Shown: positions 26,096-35,369 of the stretch, one piece after another
How the letters are laid out: each line of letters begins with the position of its first letter
How positions within the stretch are numbered: the first letter of the stretch is position 1
From: an uncultured Ruminococcus sp.
GTDB lineage: Bacteria; Bacillota; Clostridia; Oscillospirales; Acutalibacteraceae
Direction: 5' to 3'
Assembly (NCBI GenBank): GCA_902786345.1
Contig: CADACB010000011.1
Span: 1 to 64,000 of the forward strand
DNA: 64,000 nucleotides
Notes under the pieces: model-generated
Databases searched by the model: none
Told to the model about the DNA's origin: nothing
Seen by the model: only the letters and a program-made list of their open reading frames with translations
Translations under genes and position numbers: made by a program

Positions 26096-26302
26096 TCATT
26101 GTATATCAATATCAAGCGGCTCATCAAGATGCTCTGATACATATTTTCCGTTTTTCTTCCTTTGCCTTACACACTCAGAAAGAAGATATTCTATCTGTCC
26201 GTTTACCGAGCGAAAGTCGTCTTCTGCCCAAGCATAAATTGCGTCATATAATTCCTTTTTTAACCTTAACGGGATCTGCTTTTTTTCGCTCAATACACTC
26301 AC
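26096..26302 (-). CDS. Small ribbon-helix-helix (Arc-like) protein
   Basis: 68 residues. KKQIPLRLKKELYDAIYAWAEDDFRSVNGQIEYLL is the Arc/MetJ-type fold: a short strand, a helix, a turn with RSVNGQIE, and a second helix. Arc-like proteins bind DNA as dimers and usually repress their own operon. The listed start is a GTG. A TTG three codons later (26293) fits better with the upstream GGCGGTGAG as ribosome site, giving 65 residues. It lies 75 bp after the SPFH gene in the same direction and is probably co-transcribed with it. Confidence 0.82.
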   Translation of the reverse strand: MSVLSEKKQIPLRLKKELYDAIYAWAEDDFRSVNGQIEYLLSECVRQRKKNGKYVSEHLDEPLDIDIQ

Positions 26303-26377
26303 CGCCTGTAATTATACACAAATTCTAAAACTATATTATAACAGAAATTTTTTCTTAATCAAGATAATACAGCAGCT

Positions 26378-27418
26378 TTAATATAGTGAACCTGAGTTGA
26401 CTACAGGCTGTGCGTCGTGATTTCCGCAGAGAACTACAAGAAGATTTGAAACCATTGCGGCTTTTCTCTCATCATCAAGATCCACTATCTTGTTTTCACT
26501 CAGACTTTCCAATGCCATCTGAACCATACCAACAGCACCGTCAACAATAAGCTTTCTTGCATCTACAACTGCAGATGCCTGCTGTCTTTGCAGCATCGCG
26601 GCTGCAATCTCAGGCGCATATGCAAGATATGTGATCCGTGCCTCTATGATCTCGAGTCCTGCTTCGCTTACTCTTTTCTGTATTTCATCTTTTATTCTGC
26701 CCGCAACTATCTCACTTGAACCTCTGAGACTGCCTTCATCAGCAACACCGTCACCGGTTGTATCAACGTTCGGTGCAACATCATAGGGATATACCCTCAC
26801 TATTTCTCTTAAAGCCGCATCGCACTGCAATGAAAGATACTCCTTAAAATTGTCAACATTGAAAACCGCCTTTGCAGTATCAACAACCCTCCATATTACA
26901 GCAATACTTATCTCTATAGGGTTGCCAAGACAATCATTTATTTTTTGCTTATTGTTGCTCAGCGTCATAATCTTAAGAGAAATTTTCTTGCTTGAACCCA
27001 GTTCAATATGCTGGCTTCCCGAAGCTATAACAACGCTTTTCTTCTCTCCGCCTACGTCGTCGCTCTGCCTTAGTTTTGTACCCGCCGCAGGATTGAATGC
27101 TGTACAAAACGGATTCACATAGTAAAAGCCTGCCTCCTTAAGAGTGCCCTTATAGTTTCCGAACAGCGTTAACACAACCGCTTCGTTAGGATTGATAAGC
27201 TTGAAGCCTGCACAAAGCACACAATCAACGGCTATCATAACCAAGGACGCTATGAAGAGCACAACATACATCGCATTTACCGGAACACCGCTTTCGTCAC
27301 ATTCAACAAAGTGATTTATTCCCAGTATCATACCGAAAACGCTCGCAGCAAAAAGAATTATGATCAGTAACAGCATAGTTATTCCAAGCTTCTTTTTGGT
27401 ATAAATTTTTTCGTCCAT
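26378..27418 (-). CDS. SPFH (band 7 / flotillin-like) membrane protein
   Basis: 346 residues. Two hydrophobic helices (about 13-35 and 48-68) are followed by the SPFH domain: INPNEAVVLTLFGNYKGTLKEAGFYYVNPF, then VIWRVVDTAKAVFNVDNFKEYL. The C-terminal coiled helix carries the typical GLEIIEARITYLAYAPEIAAAMLQRQQA. SPFH proteins assemble into large membrane-bound oligomers that organise lipids or proteases. AAAGGAGG precedes the ATG. Its promoter is divergent from that of the giant repeat protein. The downstream small DNA-binding protein may regulate it. Confidence 0.9.
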   Translation of the reverse strand: MDEKIYTKKKLGITMLLLIIILFAASVFGMILGINHFVECDESGVPVNAMYVVLFIASLVMIAVDCVLCAGFKLINPNEAVVLTLFGNYKGTLKEAGFYYVNPFCTAFNPAAGTKLRQSDDVGGEKKSVVIASGSQHIELGSSKKISLKIMTLSNNKQKINDCLGNPIEISIAVIWRVVDTAKAVFNVDNFKEYLSLQCDAALREIVRVYPYDVAPNVDTTGDGVADEGSLRGSSEIVAGRIKDEIQKRVSEAGLEIIEARITYLAYAPEIAAAMLQRQQASAVVDARKLIVDGAVGMVQMALESLSENKIVDLDDERKAAMVSNLLVVLCGNHDAQPVVNSGSLY

Positions 27419-27461
27419 TTAAATTCCTCCTTTGACTATTAATATTCTATAGGACATCAAT

Positions 27462-27490
27462 ATAATATCAAAATGATATTATATTGTCAA
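27462..27490 (-). promoter_or_regulatory. Sigma-A type promoter of the SPFH operon
   Basis: On the minus strand TTGACA (27490-27485), 17-bp spacer, TATTAT (27467-27462). The spacer is itself part of a near-palindrome (AATATCATTTTGATATT), a possible operator. Confidence 0.82.
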
Positions 27491-27548
27491 CCTTTTTTGA
27501 AGATCTTTTTAAAAATTATTAATAATTTAATAAATTTTGAGTAAATAA

Positions 27549-27577
27549 TTGAATAATTATTTGATGAGTTGTATAAT
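27549..27577 (+). promoter_or_regulatory. Sigma-A type promoter of the giant repeat protein
   Basis: TTGAAT (27549-27554), 17-bp spacer, TATAAT (27572-27577), 43 bp before the ATG. Confidence 0.75.
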
Positions 27578-27619
27578 TATTACATCTTAAGCAATATTTA
27601 TTTTAAGGAGGAAAATAAA

Positions 27620-30600
27620 ATGAAAGGCAAAGCTTTACGAAAGCTGCTGTCTTTAGCTTTAAGTACCGTGTTTGTCGGTTCAATGACTATAACAGCAGTG
27701 CCTGTTGTATTCGCAAGAGATTGTATGGATGAAGGCGAAGAATCAACATACTTCCGGAATCATACCATAGGTATTGTCGGAGCTATGACAGACTGGGGAG
27801 AAACTCCTGATGTTCCTTTGGAGGACATAGGAAACAACCGGGTTTATGTAGGTGCGATAAACGGTCTGGAAAAAGGTGATTATGAGTTCAAGATACGTGC
27901 AGACAGTTCGTGGGACGATTCATGGGGTGAGTATGAAGCTGATTACGACCGTACCTTAAACAGCCAGACGAATTTCAAAATATCACCAGAGGTAGATTCA
28001 GACCTTGTTGTGGTATTTGATACAAACGGCAGCGATGGCAATTTGTGGCCTGCGGTTCATTTCACAATGCCGAACGGCGGCGGAGATAAATCCATCAGCT
28101 TTAATTCGCTTGGTGTTATAGGCGGCTTCACTAATTGGTGCAGCGATGTAGAAATGACTGAGATAAGCGATGGCATATATTCCGCTTCTATCGGCGATCT
28201 TTCCGAAGGCACAGAGTTCAAAGTACGCGCAGATGAAAATTGGGATTACAGCTGGGGCGTATATGAAGAGGATTATGAAAGAACACTTAACAGTCAGACA
28301 AACTTTAAAATAACAGAAAACGCCAAGAACGTTACTGTTTTTATTGACACAAACGGAACAGACGCAGAACTGTGGCCTGTTGTATATACATACACGAATT
28401 CTGACGGTGAGCTTATTTTGTGCAGTGGTAATACGCCTGCTCCTTATGAAGATCCTAAACCGAAGCCCAATAGTGCATACGGCATTATCGGCAATATGAC
28501 AGGATGGGGAGAAACTCCTGATGTTCCTTTGGAGGACATCGGCAACGGAATTTATGAGGGCAATTTTACGGTAGACGCCGGAGAATATGAATTCAAGGTA
28601 CGCCAAGACCAATCATGGGATTACAGCTGGAGCGTATATGAAGAGGATTATGAAAGAACACTCAACAGTCAGACAAATGTTTCCTTTAGCGTAGATAACG
28701 CTTCAACAATAACAGTAAGGTTTGACACAACCGGTGACATTGATTACTGGCCTGTAAGCTATTCTGTTAATGGCGGCGATTTCATCTTCACCGGCAAGCA
28801 GAATCTTCCTCTTGAAAACACATCAAAATTTTATTCGGATTATTATACATATCGTGTAGGAGAGTCATCAGAGCTTGAATTCAATTACTCCTGCAGCGGC
28901 GGCGAGAGACCTGTTGAATACGCTGTATATATTTACAACAAAACAAAAGGCTGGAAACAGCTTGAGGATTATACCGATGATTACGGCTGGCATTATGTAA
29001 ACTTCACACCTGAGGTTGAGGGTGAAAACACTGTAAGAGTCAAGGCAAAAGACGCAAATGGTGATATATCCAACAAAGACTTCACAATTAATGTTAAACC
29101 TGACTTTGAAAATACCTCATATATTTCCAATACAATAGTACAAAAGGGAAATTATGTTGATATTTACTGTCAGGCATACAGCAGCGAAGAAGTTCAATAT
29201 GCTGTTTATGTTCAGGAATCCGGCAGCACAAAGTGGACGCTGATACATGATTATTCTACTGAAGAATATCGAGATTGGCGTGCGGATAAGGCCGGTCAGT
29301 ACAAAATCAGGATAAAGGCTAAAAACGAAAGCGGTAAAATAAGCAACAAAGATATAAATGTTATGTCTGCTGTTTGCGGCGATGCAGAAGAATACAGCAC
29401 AACCCTGTATGATTATATTTACTTTGATAATTCAAAAACAAAGTGGGACAATGTTTACGCTTATTGGTGGAACGATTATTCCGATAATATTTATGATATA
29501 ACCAAAACAGATTATAATGCTGAATATCCCGGCGTAAAGATGACAAAAACAGGCAGCACAGACATCTGGCAGATAAGAATACCCTTCAATGCTTCACACA
29601 TTATGTTCACTAACGGCGTAACAGATGAACAGCTTAGAAATGGTGCAGACTGCCGTGTTACAAATGATCTTGAATTTAACAGCTTTAATAACGCCGGTCA
29701 GATATATACCATCAACACCAGCACTGAGCCTAAAACAGGCAAAGGCATTGAAAAAACAAAGCACACATATACTGCCGGAAAATGGTCTGCTTATACAGGA
29801 ACATTCAAGTCTGAAAATATCACTCCCCCGCTGGTAAACAATTCATGGGCAAGCGACTATGTTGATCTTGGAGAATCAGTAGGTATAGATTGCTATGCAA
29901 GCGGCGGTAAAGGCAACAAACAGTTTGCTGTATACTATAAGAAATCCGATGCAAAATCCTGGACAAAGCTCTCAGATTATAAAACGGACTCTTCTTATTA
30001 TTTTACACCTTCAGAAGCAGGCAATTATGTTGTAAGAGTAAAGGCTAAGGATGAAGCCGGTACTGTTGTAAACAAGGACATTGATGTTGAAGTAGTAAAG
30101 CGTGAGCTTGTAAACCGTTCTTATCTTGATATATATATGGACGAAGAATGGAACGAAGATAAACAAGATTATTTATATACAGTCGATTTAGGTGCCGGAA
30201 CTGAGGTTTACTGTACTTCTTACGGCGGAGTTGGCACAAAGACTTACTCTGTATTTTATAAAAAATCAGACAAGACCTCATGGACAAAGGTATCTGATTA
30301 TAATGAAGACAGAGATATACGCTTTACTTTCCCTGAGGAAGGCGAATACACTGTAAGAGTAAAGGCTAAGGACGCCGAGGGCAAGATAGAAAATAAGGAT
30401 ATAGCCGTTCAGGTAGTAAAATCTCCCCTTAAGATCAATAATGTATATCATAGCGAATCATACTCTTACGGACGAGAGATAAGCATTGATGATATATATT
30501 ATGAAGGCGGTGCGGGTGACGTAACCACCACTGTCTATTACAAACAAACAAAACAGACAAAATGGACAAAGGCAAGCGGTAAAAGCTTTACCCCCAAAGC

Positions 30601-33600
30601 CCTTACAACATATGACGTAAAGGTCGAGTTAAAGGACAAAACAGGCGATACCGCAGATTTCACCTTTACTATCAGCATTACAGCTCCCTCTATTGATCTT
30701 TATACATACCTTAATAATGTTTCAGACGGAGAAATGGATCTTGGCGAATCAGCTCAAATAAGCTATGATGTAGAGGGCGGATACGGTGCTCTGAAAGCAA
30801 GCTTTTCTTATAAGCTTGAGTCTGAAACCACATGGACAGAGCTTGTTTCCACCTCCGACAGCTATTATACATATTTTACGCCTGATTCTGTCGGCAGTTA
30901 TGTTGTAAGAGTAAAGGTCAAAGACGAACTGGGAACAGAAACTTACAAGGATCTCAAACTCAAAGTTGTTGAACCCGTATTTAAAAACCTTTCTGATGCA
31001 GAAAATGCAAATCTCGGAAATCCTGTAAGTGTTTATTTGTATTCCAAAAACGGAACGGGTACGGTAAGATATGCTGTATACTACAAACCGAAAGATCAGA
31101 CAAAATGGACAAAGGCATCTGACTATACATCAAAAGATTACGTTGAGTTTACTCCTAAAAAAGAAGGAGTATATGACGTAAGAATAAAGGCAAAAGATTC
31201 AACCGAGAAGATAGTCAATGCCGATATGACTGTAACAGTAACCAGGGTTCCGCTTGAAAATGAATCATATGTTTCTTACAGTGGCAAGTGGGATGGCAAA
31301 GACGCATCTTTGTATGACGGCTGTTATGTATACTCTGAGTCATACGGCGGAGTAGGCAAGAAATTATATTCAATATATTACAAGAAATCCGGCGCAAAAA
31401 GCTGGACAAAGGTTTCCGATTACTCTGACATCTACAGAACCAAGGTTACCTTCCCTGAGGAAGGCAGCTACATCGTAAGAGTAAAGGCTAAGGATGAAGA
31501 AGGCACTGTTGTCAATGAGGATATTACCGTTAAGGTATCAGTAGTTCCTCTTGAAGTATATTATAATGAGACATTCATCAATTACAATGAAACTCCCAAA
31601 TTCACTGTAACAGCTGAAACCTATGGCGGTATAGGCGAAAAAAAATATGCACTTTATTATAAGCAGTCTTCTCAGACAAACTGGACAAAGGCGGCTGATT
31701 ATTCATACAATAATGAAATGTCCTTCAACCCAAAGGCTGCAACAACATATAACGTTAAGGTAATGGCTAAGGACGAAAAGGACTCTGTTGCAGAAACCGT
31801 TTTTGACACTGAGATTAAAATGCCGGAGCTTCGGAATAGTGCATATATCAGCGAATCAGAAATAGACCTCGGCGACACGACTGAAATAACCGCAGATGCT
31901 TATGGCGGATGGGGAAAAAAGCAGGCTGCTGTTTATTATAAGCTTGAAAGCTCCTCAAAATGGACAAAGCTTAAAGATTATTCCGATGAATACTATGTTG
32001 AATTCAAACCTGAGGCAGTTGGAACATATGATGTAAGAGTAAAGGTCAAGGACTCAAAGAACAAGGTTGTTGATTGCGATCTTAAGCTTAATGTATTGAC
32101 TCCTGTATTCAAAAACCTTTCAAAAACTTCTTATGAATGCATTGAACTGGGTAAATACGAATCTATCGACTGCATGAGCAAGAACGGAAAAGGCAATGTT
32201 GAATATGCAGTATATTATAAGCTTAAGGACAGTGCAAAATGGACTTTGCTGTGTGATTATTCCTACAATACAAGTGTTCGTTTTACACCTGACGCTGTAG
32301 GTGTTTATAACATAAGAGTAAAGGCTAAGGACGAAGCAGGCAAGATTGTTAATTCAGACCATAGCCTGGTTGTTGAAAAGAATACTCTTGAAAACATGTC
32401 TTATGTTGACTGCGACAGAGAAAGGCTTTCACTTGCAGACGGATGCAGAGTTTATTTTGAATCTAAAGGCGGAGAAGGCGAAAAGCTTTATGCAGTTTCC
32501 TACCAGAAGGATGGTCAGACAGACTGGACAACCGTTATTGACTATGAAGACAGATACTCTGTTCCTGTAGTATTTGCAGAAGAAGGAAAATATACTGTCA
32601 GAATATCTGTCAAGGATTCAGCAGGAACTGTTGCAGACATTGACGAAGTTGTCTATGTTTCCAAAACACCCCTTGAATTCTCATATGTAGATTACAACAG
32701 AGAAGGCTATTTAGGCAGCACTGTATACATCAATCTCCGTGCAAACGGCGGTGCAGGCGATACACAGTATGCTCTTTATTACAAGCAGTCAAAACAGACA
32801 AAATGGACAAAGGCTTCAGACTATTCAGCTTCAAGTGATCTTACCTTTACTCCTAAGGCTGCAACAACTTATGACTGTAAGGTAATGGCTAAGGATAAAG
32901 ACGGCACTGTTATCGAAAGACTCTTTACAATTGAAGTTACAATAGAAGAATTTAAATTCGAAGAAATCGGAGAAGAACGTGTATATTACCTCGGCGACAG
33001 TGTTTATGTATCCGAAAACGCTTTTGGCGGTGTAGGCGAAAAGCAATATGCTGTTTATTACAAACAGGAATCTCAGACAAGCTGGACAAAGGCTTATGAC
33101 TTCACCGATGAACGCAAGGCTTTCACTCCTAAGGCTGCAACAACATATGACATAAAGGTGCAGGCTAAGGATGAAAAAGGCACTGTAATAGAAGATCTGC
33201 GTAAGGTCAAGATAAACAAGACTGAATTTATAAACAATTCATATATCAGTAATTATTATGATGATGATAGTAGTTTATATTATACGGTTTATGTAAGAAA
33301 CCGCTCTGAATATGGAACCGGTCTTGTAACTTATGCAGTATATTACAAGCTTCACGATGCTTCAAAATGGACGCAGATCTGTAACTATACAACATTGTCA
33401 AGTGTAGGATTTACTCCCAAAACAGAAGGCATATATGACGTAAGGGTAAAGGCAAAGGACGAAGCAGGCAAGATTGTCAACAAAGATCTCAGCGTTAATG
33501 TCAAGAAGCTTCCGCTCGAAATCAGCTCATATATCTATTCGGATTATAACGTACATAATTCCACTTTTTATAACACCACCATACCTCAGAATACGAATTG

Positions 33601-35272
33601 TTCAGCATCAATCTCGGCTTACAACGGAGCGCAGGGTTATACATACTCTGTATCCTATAAGAAGTTTGGTCAGACAAAATGGACAACAGTTTCAGATTTC
33701 TCTGAAAACAGAAACGTTGATCTTCCGTTTAAAGAAACAGGTGTATACATTGTAAGAACTGCTGTTAAGGACAGCGAAGGGGCAACAGCAGTCAAAGATC
33801 TGTCTGTTGAAATAATTAATATGCCGCTCACTATCCAATATACCAACTATGACATCAGTTACAGTGAAAACTGTGTAGTAAACACTTACATGAGCACGAT
33901 CGGCGGCACAGGCAAAGTTCAGTATGCCGCTTATTACAAGCAGAATTCTCAGAAAAACTGGACAAAGATTTCTGACTATTCAGATGAAAACTCATTTATT
34001 TTCAATCCAAAGGCAATAACAACATATAATGTAAAACTGCTCGCTAAGGATGAAGCAGGAACCATTGCCGAAAAGGTATTTAATATTGAAGTTAAGTGGC
34101 CGGAACTCGAAAACTATTCATATCTCCCATTCAATGCGATTGACCTTGGTGACAAGGTAACCGTATATGCCAGATCATACGGCGGCTGGGGTGCAAAACA
34201 GTATGCTGTTTACTACAAGCAGGAATCTCAGTCAAGTTGGACAAAGATTTCTGACTACACAGACAAAACAGAGTTCTCATTTACTCCGAAGGCTATAGCA
34301 AAATATGATGTAAGAGTAAAGGTAAAGGATTCAAAGGGAACTGTTGTAAACAGTGATATGAAGTTTATGGCTATTAAGCCTGTATTCAGGAATAATTCCT
34401 ATGTTGGCAATTCATATCCATATCTTGGTCAGTCGGTCAATGTTTACTGCCGCTCCAAAAACGGCGCAGGAACAGTTCAATATGCTGTATTCTATAAGAA
34501 GCACATACAGTCAGGCTGGACAAAGCTTTCCGATTATTCAACAAATGAAATTGTAAAATTCAACCCCACTGAAATCGGACAATATGATCTCAGAATAAAG
34601 GCTAAGGATTCAAACGGAACGATCCTTAACAGTGACTTCTTTGTTGAAGTAACTATCGGTCCTCTTTCAAACAGTTCAACACTCAAGACAGACCTTATCC
34701 GTCTTACAGACATAGCTGTTGTTAACTGTGATTCAATGTATGGACACGGCAATATACAGTATGCGGTCTTCTACAAGCAGACAACTCAGAAAAACTGGAC
34801 AAAGATCTCTGACTATTCTTCAGACACAACCTTTAAATTCATACCAAAGGCCGCTAAAGACTATGTAGTTCTTGTAAAAGCAAAGGATGAAGACGGAACA
34901 ATAAGCGAAAGTCAGCTTGATCTCTCAGTCAAGGATGTACCATTCCTGAACACATCTACCGCAAGCTACACAGACGAAAACGGAATAAAGTGGAGCAATG
35001 GATATTTCAGAGATAACTTCACTGTAAATTACAGCAGCTCAGGCGGCAAAGCTCCGGTTCAGTATGCGGTATATTACAGGAAGTCAGGTACAACCACATG
35101 GACAAAGGTGGTTGATTATACAAAGGTATCTTCTTCTCTTATTACTCCAAAAATAGATAATAAAAATGAGTTTGTAAAATTTGATGTACGCGTAAAGGCA
35201 AAGAGCGCAGACGGCACTGTCTCAAACAGAGATTTTACAATGTATCACATTGTAGGAAAAGGTCAGAAGTGA
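27620..35272 (+). CDS. Giant secreted protein with carbohydrate-binding-like modules and 21 tandem repeat domains
   Basis: 2550 residues. The signal peptide (about 1-32) ends VVFA. Three ~110-residue modules follow, at about 51, 164 and 287, each with (G)xxTxW, then YEFKxRxDxxWDxSW and NSQTNF. They resemble the SusE/SusF- or pullulanase X25-type starch-contact modules. Two repeat domains come next, then a module (~594-735; YIYFDNSKTKW, YPGVKM) like CBM25/26 starch-binding domains. Nineteen further domains of the 'YAVYYK...WTK...RVKAKD' type fill the rest. Sixteen of them form four copies of a four-domain unit. There is no catalytic domain, LPxTG, dockerin or C-terminal membrane helix. A non-enzymatic starch- or surface-binding scaffold is the best reading (inference). 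ATG 27620 has AAGGAGG eight bases upstream; the longer frame start at 27569 overlaps the promoter. Confidence 0.9.
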   Translation: MKGKALRKLLSLALSTVFVGSMTITAVPVVFARDCMDEGEESTYFRNHTIGIVGAMTDWGETPDVPLEDIGNNRVYVGAINGLEKGDYEFKIRADSSWDDSWGEYEADYDRTLNSQTNFKISPEVDSDLVVVFDTNGSDGNLWPAVHFTMPNGGGDKSISFNSLGVIGGFTNWCSDVEMTEISDGIYSASIGDLSEGTEFKVRADENWDYSWGVYEEDYERTLNSQTNFKITENAKNVTVFIDTNGTDAELWPVVYTYTNSDGELILCSGNTPAPYEDPKPKPNSAYGIIGNMTGWGETPDVPLEDIGNGIYEGNFTVDAGEYEFKVRQDQSWDYSWSVYEEDYERTLNSQTNVSFSVDNASTITVRFDTTGDIDYWPVSYSVNGGDFIFTGKQNLPLENTSKFYSDYYTYRVGESSELEFNYSCSGGERPVEYAVYIYNKTKGWKQLEDYTDDYGWHYVNFTPEVEGENTVRVKAKDANGDISNKDFTINVKPDFENTSYISNTIVQKGNYVDIYCQAYSSEEVQYAVYVQESGSTKWTLIHDYSTEEYRDWRADKAGQYKIRIKAKNESGKISNKDINVMSAVCGDAEEYSTTLYDYIYFDNSKTKWDNVYAYWWNDYSDNIYDITKTDYNAEYPGVKMTKTGSTDIWQIRIPFNASHIMFTNGVTDEQLRNGADCRVTNDLEFNSFNNAGQIYTINTSTEPKTGKGIEKTKHTYTAGKWSAYTGTFKSENITPPLVNNSWASDYVDLGESVGIDCYASGGKGNKQFAVYYKKSDAKSWTKLSDYKTDSSYYFTPSEAGNYVVRVKAKDEAGTVVNKDIDVEVVKRELVNRSYLDIYMDEEWNEDKQDYLYTVDLGAGTEVYCTSYGGVGTKTYSVFYKKSDKTSWTKVSDYNEDRDIRFTFPEEGEYTVRVKAKDAEGKIENKDIAVQVVKSPLKINNVYHSESYSYGREISIDDIYYEGGAGDVTTTVYYKQTKQTKWTKASGKSFTPKALTTYDVKVELKDKTGDTADFTFTISITAPSIDLYTYLNNVSDGEMDLGESAQISYDVEGGYGALKASFSYKLESETTWTELVSTSDSYYTYFTPDSVGSYVVRVKVKDELGTETYKDLKLKVVEPVFKNLSDAENANLGNPVSVYLYSKNGTGTVRYAVYYKPKDQTKWTKASDYTSKDYVEFTPKKEGVYDVRIKAKDSTEKIVNADMTVTVTRVPLENESYVSYSGKWDGKDASLYDGCYVYSESYGGVGKKLYSIYYKKSGAKSWTKVSDYSDIYRTKVTFPEEGSYIVRVKAKDEEGTVVNEDITVKVSVVPLEVYYNETFINYNETPKFTVTAETYGGIGEKKYALYYKQSSQTNWTKAADYSYNNEMSFNPKAATTYNVKVMAKDEKDSVAETVFDTEIKMPELRNSAYISESEIDLGDTTEITADAYGGWGKKQAAVYYKLESSSKWTKLKDYSDEYYVEFKPEAVGTYDVRVKVKDSKNKVVDCDLKLNVLTPVFKNLSKTSYECIELGKYESIDCMSKNGKGNVEYAVYYKLKDSAKWTLLCDYSYNTSVRFTPDAVGVYNIRVKAKDEAGKIVNSDHSLVVEKNTLENMSYVDCDRERLSLADGCRVYFESKGGEGEKLYAVSYQKDGQTDWTTVIDYEDRYSVPVVFAEEGKYTVRISVKDSAGTVADIDEVVYVSKTPLEFSYVDYNREGYLGSTVYINLRANGGAGDTQYALYYKQSKQTKWTKASDYSASSDLTFTPKAATTYDCKVMAKDKDGTVIERLFTIEVTIEEFKFEEIGEERVYYLGDSVYVSENAFGGVGEKQYAVYYKQESQTSWTKAYDFTDERKAFTPKAATTYDIKVQAKDEKGTVIEDLRKVKINKTEFINNSYISNYYDDDSSLYYTVYVRNRSEYGTGLVTYAVYYKLHDASKWTQICNYTTLSSVGFTPKTEGIYDVRVKAKDEAGKIVNKDLSVNVKKLPLEISSYIYSDYNVHNSTFYNTTIPQNTNCSASISAYNGAQGYTYSVSYKKFGQTKWTTVSDFSENRNVDLPFKETGVYIVRTAVKDSEGATAVKDLSVEIINMPLTIQYTNYDISYSENCVVNTYMSTIGGTGKVQYAAYYKQNSQKNWTKISDYSDENSFIFNPKAITTYNVKLLAKDEAGTIAEKVFNIEVKWPELENYSYLPFNAIDLGDKVTVYARSYGGWGAKQYAVYYKQESQSSWTKISDYTDKTEFSFTPKAIAKYDVRVKVKDSKGTVVNSDMKFMAIKPVFRNNSYVGNSYPYLGQSVNVYCRSKNGAGTVQYAVFYKKHIQSGWTKLSDYSTNEIVKFNPTEIGQYDLRIKAKDSNGTILNSDFFVEVTIGPLSNSSTLKTDLIRLTDIAVVNCDSMYGHGNIQYAVFYKQTTQKNWTKISDYSSDTTFKFIPKAAKDYVVLVKAKDEDGTISESQLDLSVKDVPFLNTSTASYTDENGIKWSNGYFRDNFTVNYSSSGGKAPVQYAVYYRKSGTTTWTKVVDYTKVSSSLITPKIDNKNEFVKFDVRVKAKSADGTVSNRDFTMYHIVGKGQK
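29831..34375 (+). repeat. Higher-order coding repeat: four copies of a four-domain (A-B-C-D) unit
   Basis: Within the giant protein, domain types follow a strict cycle. A has (L)Y-SKNG.G and a trailing VFKNLS-type start. B has SYGGVG.KLYS and FPEEG.Y. C has YALYYKQS.QT.WTKA with PKAATTY and V.AKDE. D has DLGD, YGGWG.KQ and VRVKVKDSK. The cycles begin at about 29831, 30970, 32099 and 33224, giving units of 1.12-1.15 kb. Equivalent domains one unit apart resemble each other more than adjacent domains do. A fifth A domain and two divergent ones follow. Confidence 0.8.
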
Positions 35273-35322
35273 TTGCCTGCAAAAAAGCTGAACGCTGAAA
35301 GTGTTTGACAATAAACAAAAAT

Positions 35323-35359
35323 AAAGGAAGCATCGTTTTTCGGTGCTTCCTTTTTTATT
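35323..35359 (+). terminator. Rho-independent terminator
   Basis: AAAGGAAGCA / TGCTTCCTTT stem (10 bp, extended by weak pairs) with an 11-base loop and a T run. It lies 50 bp after the giant gene and just before the convergent methyltransferase gene. Confidence 0.9.
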
Positions 35360-35369
35360 CAAAAGTTTG

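Noticed and set aside
28000..28612. 204-codon frame antisense to the giant repeat protein
   Set aside because: It mirrors the conserved modules on the coding strand and has no start signal.
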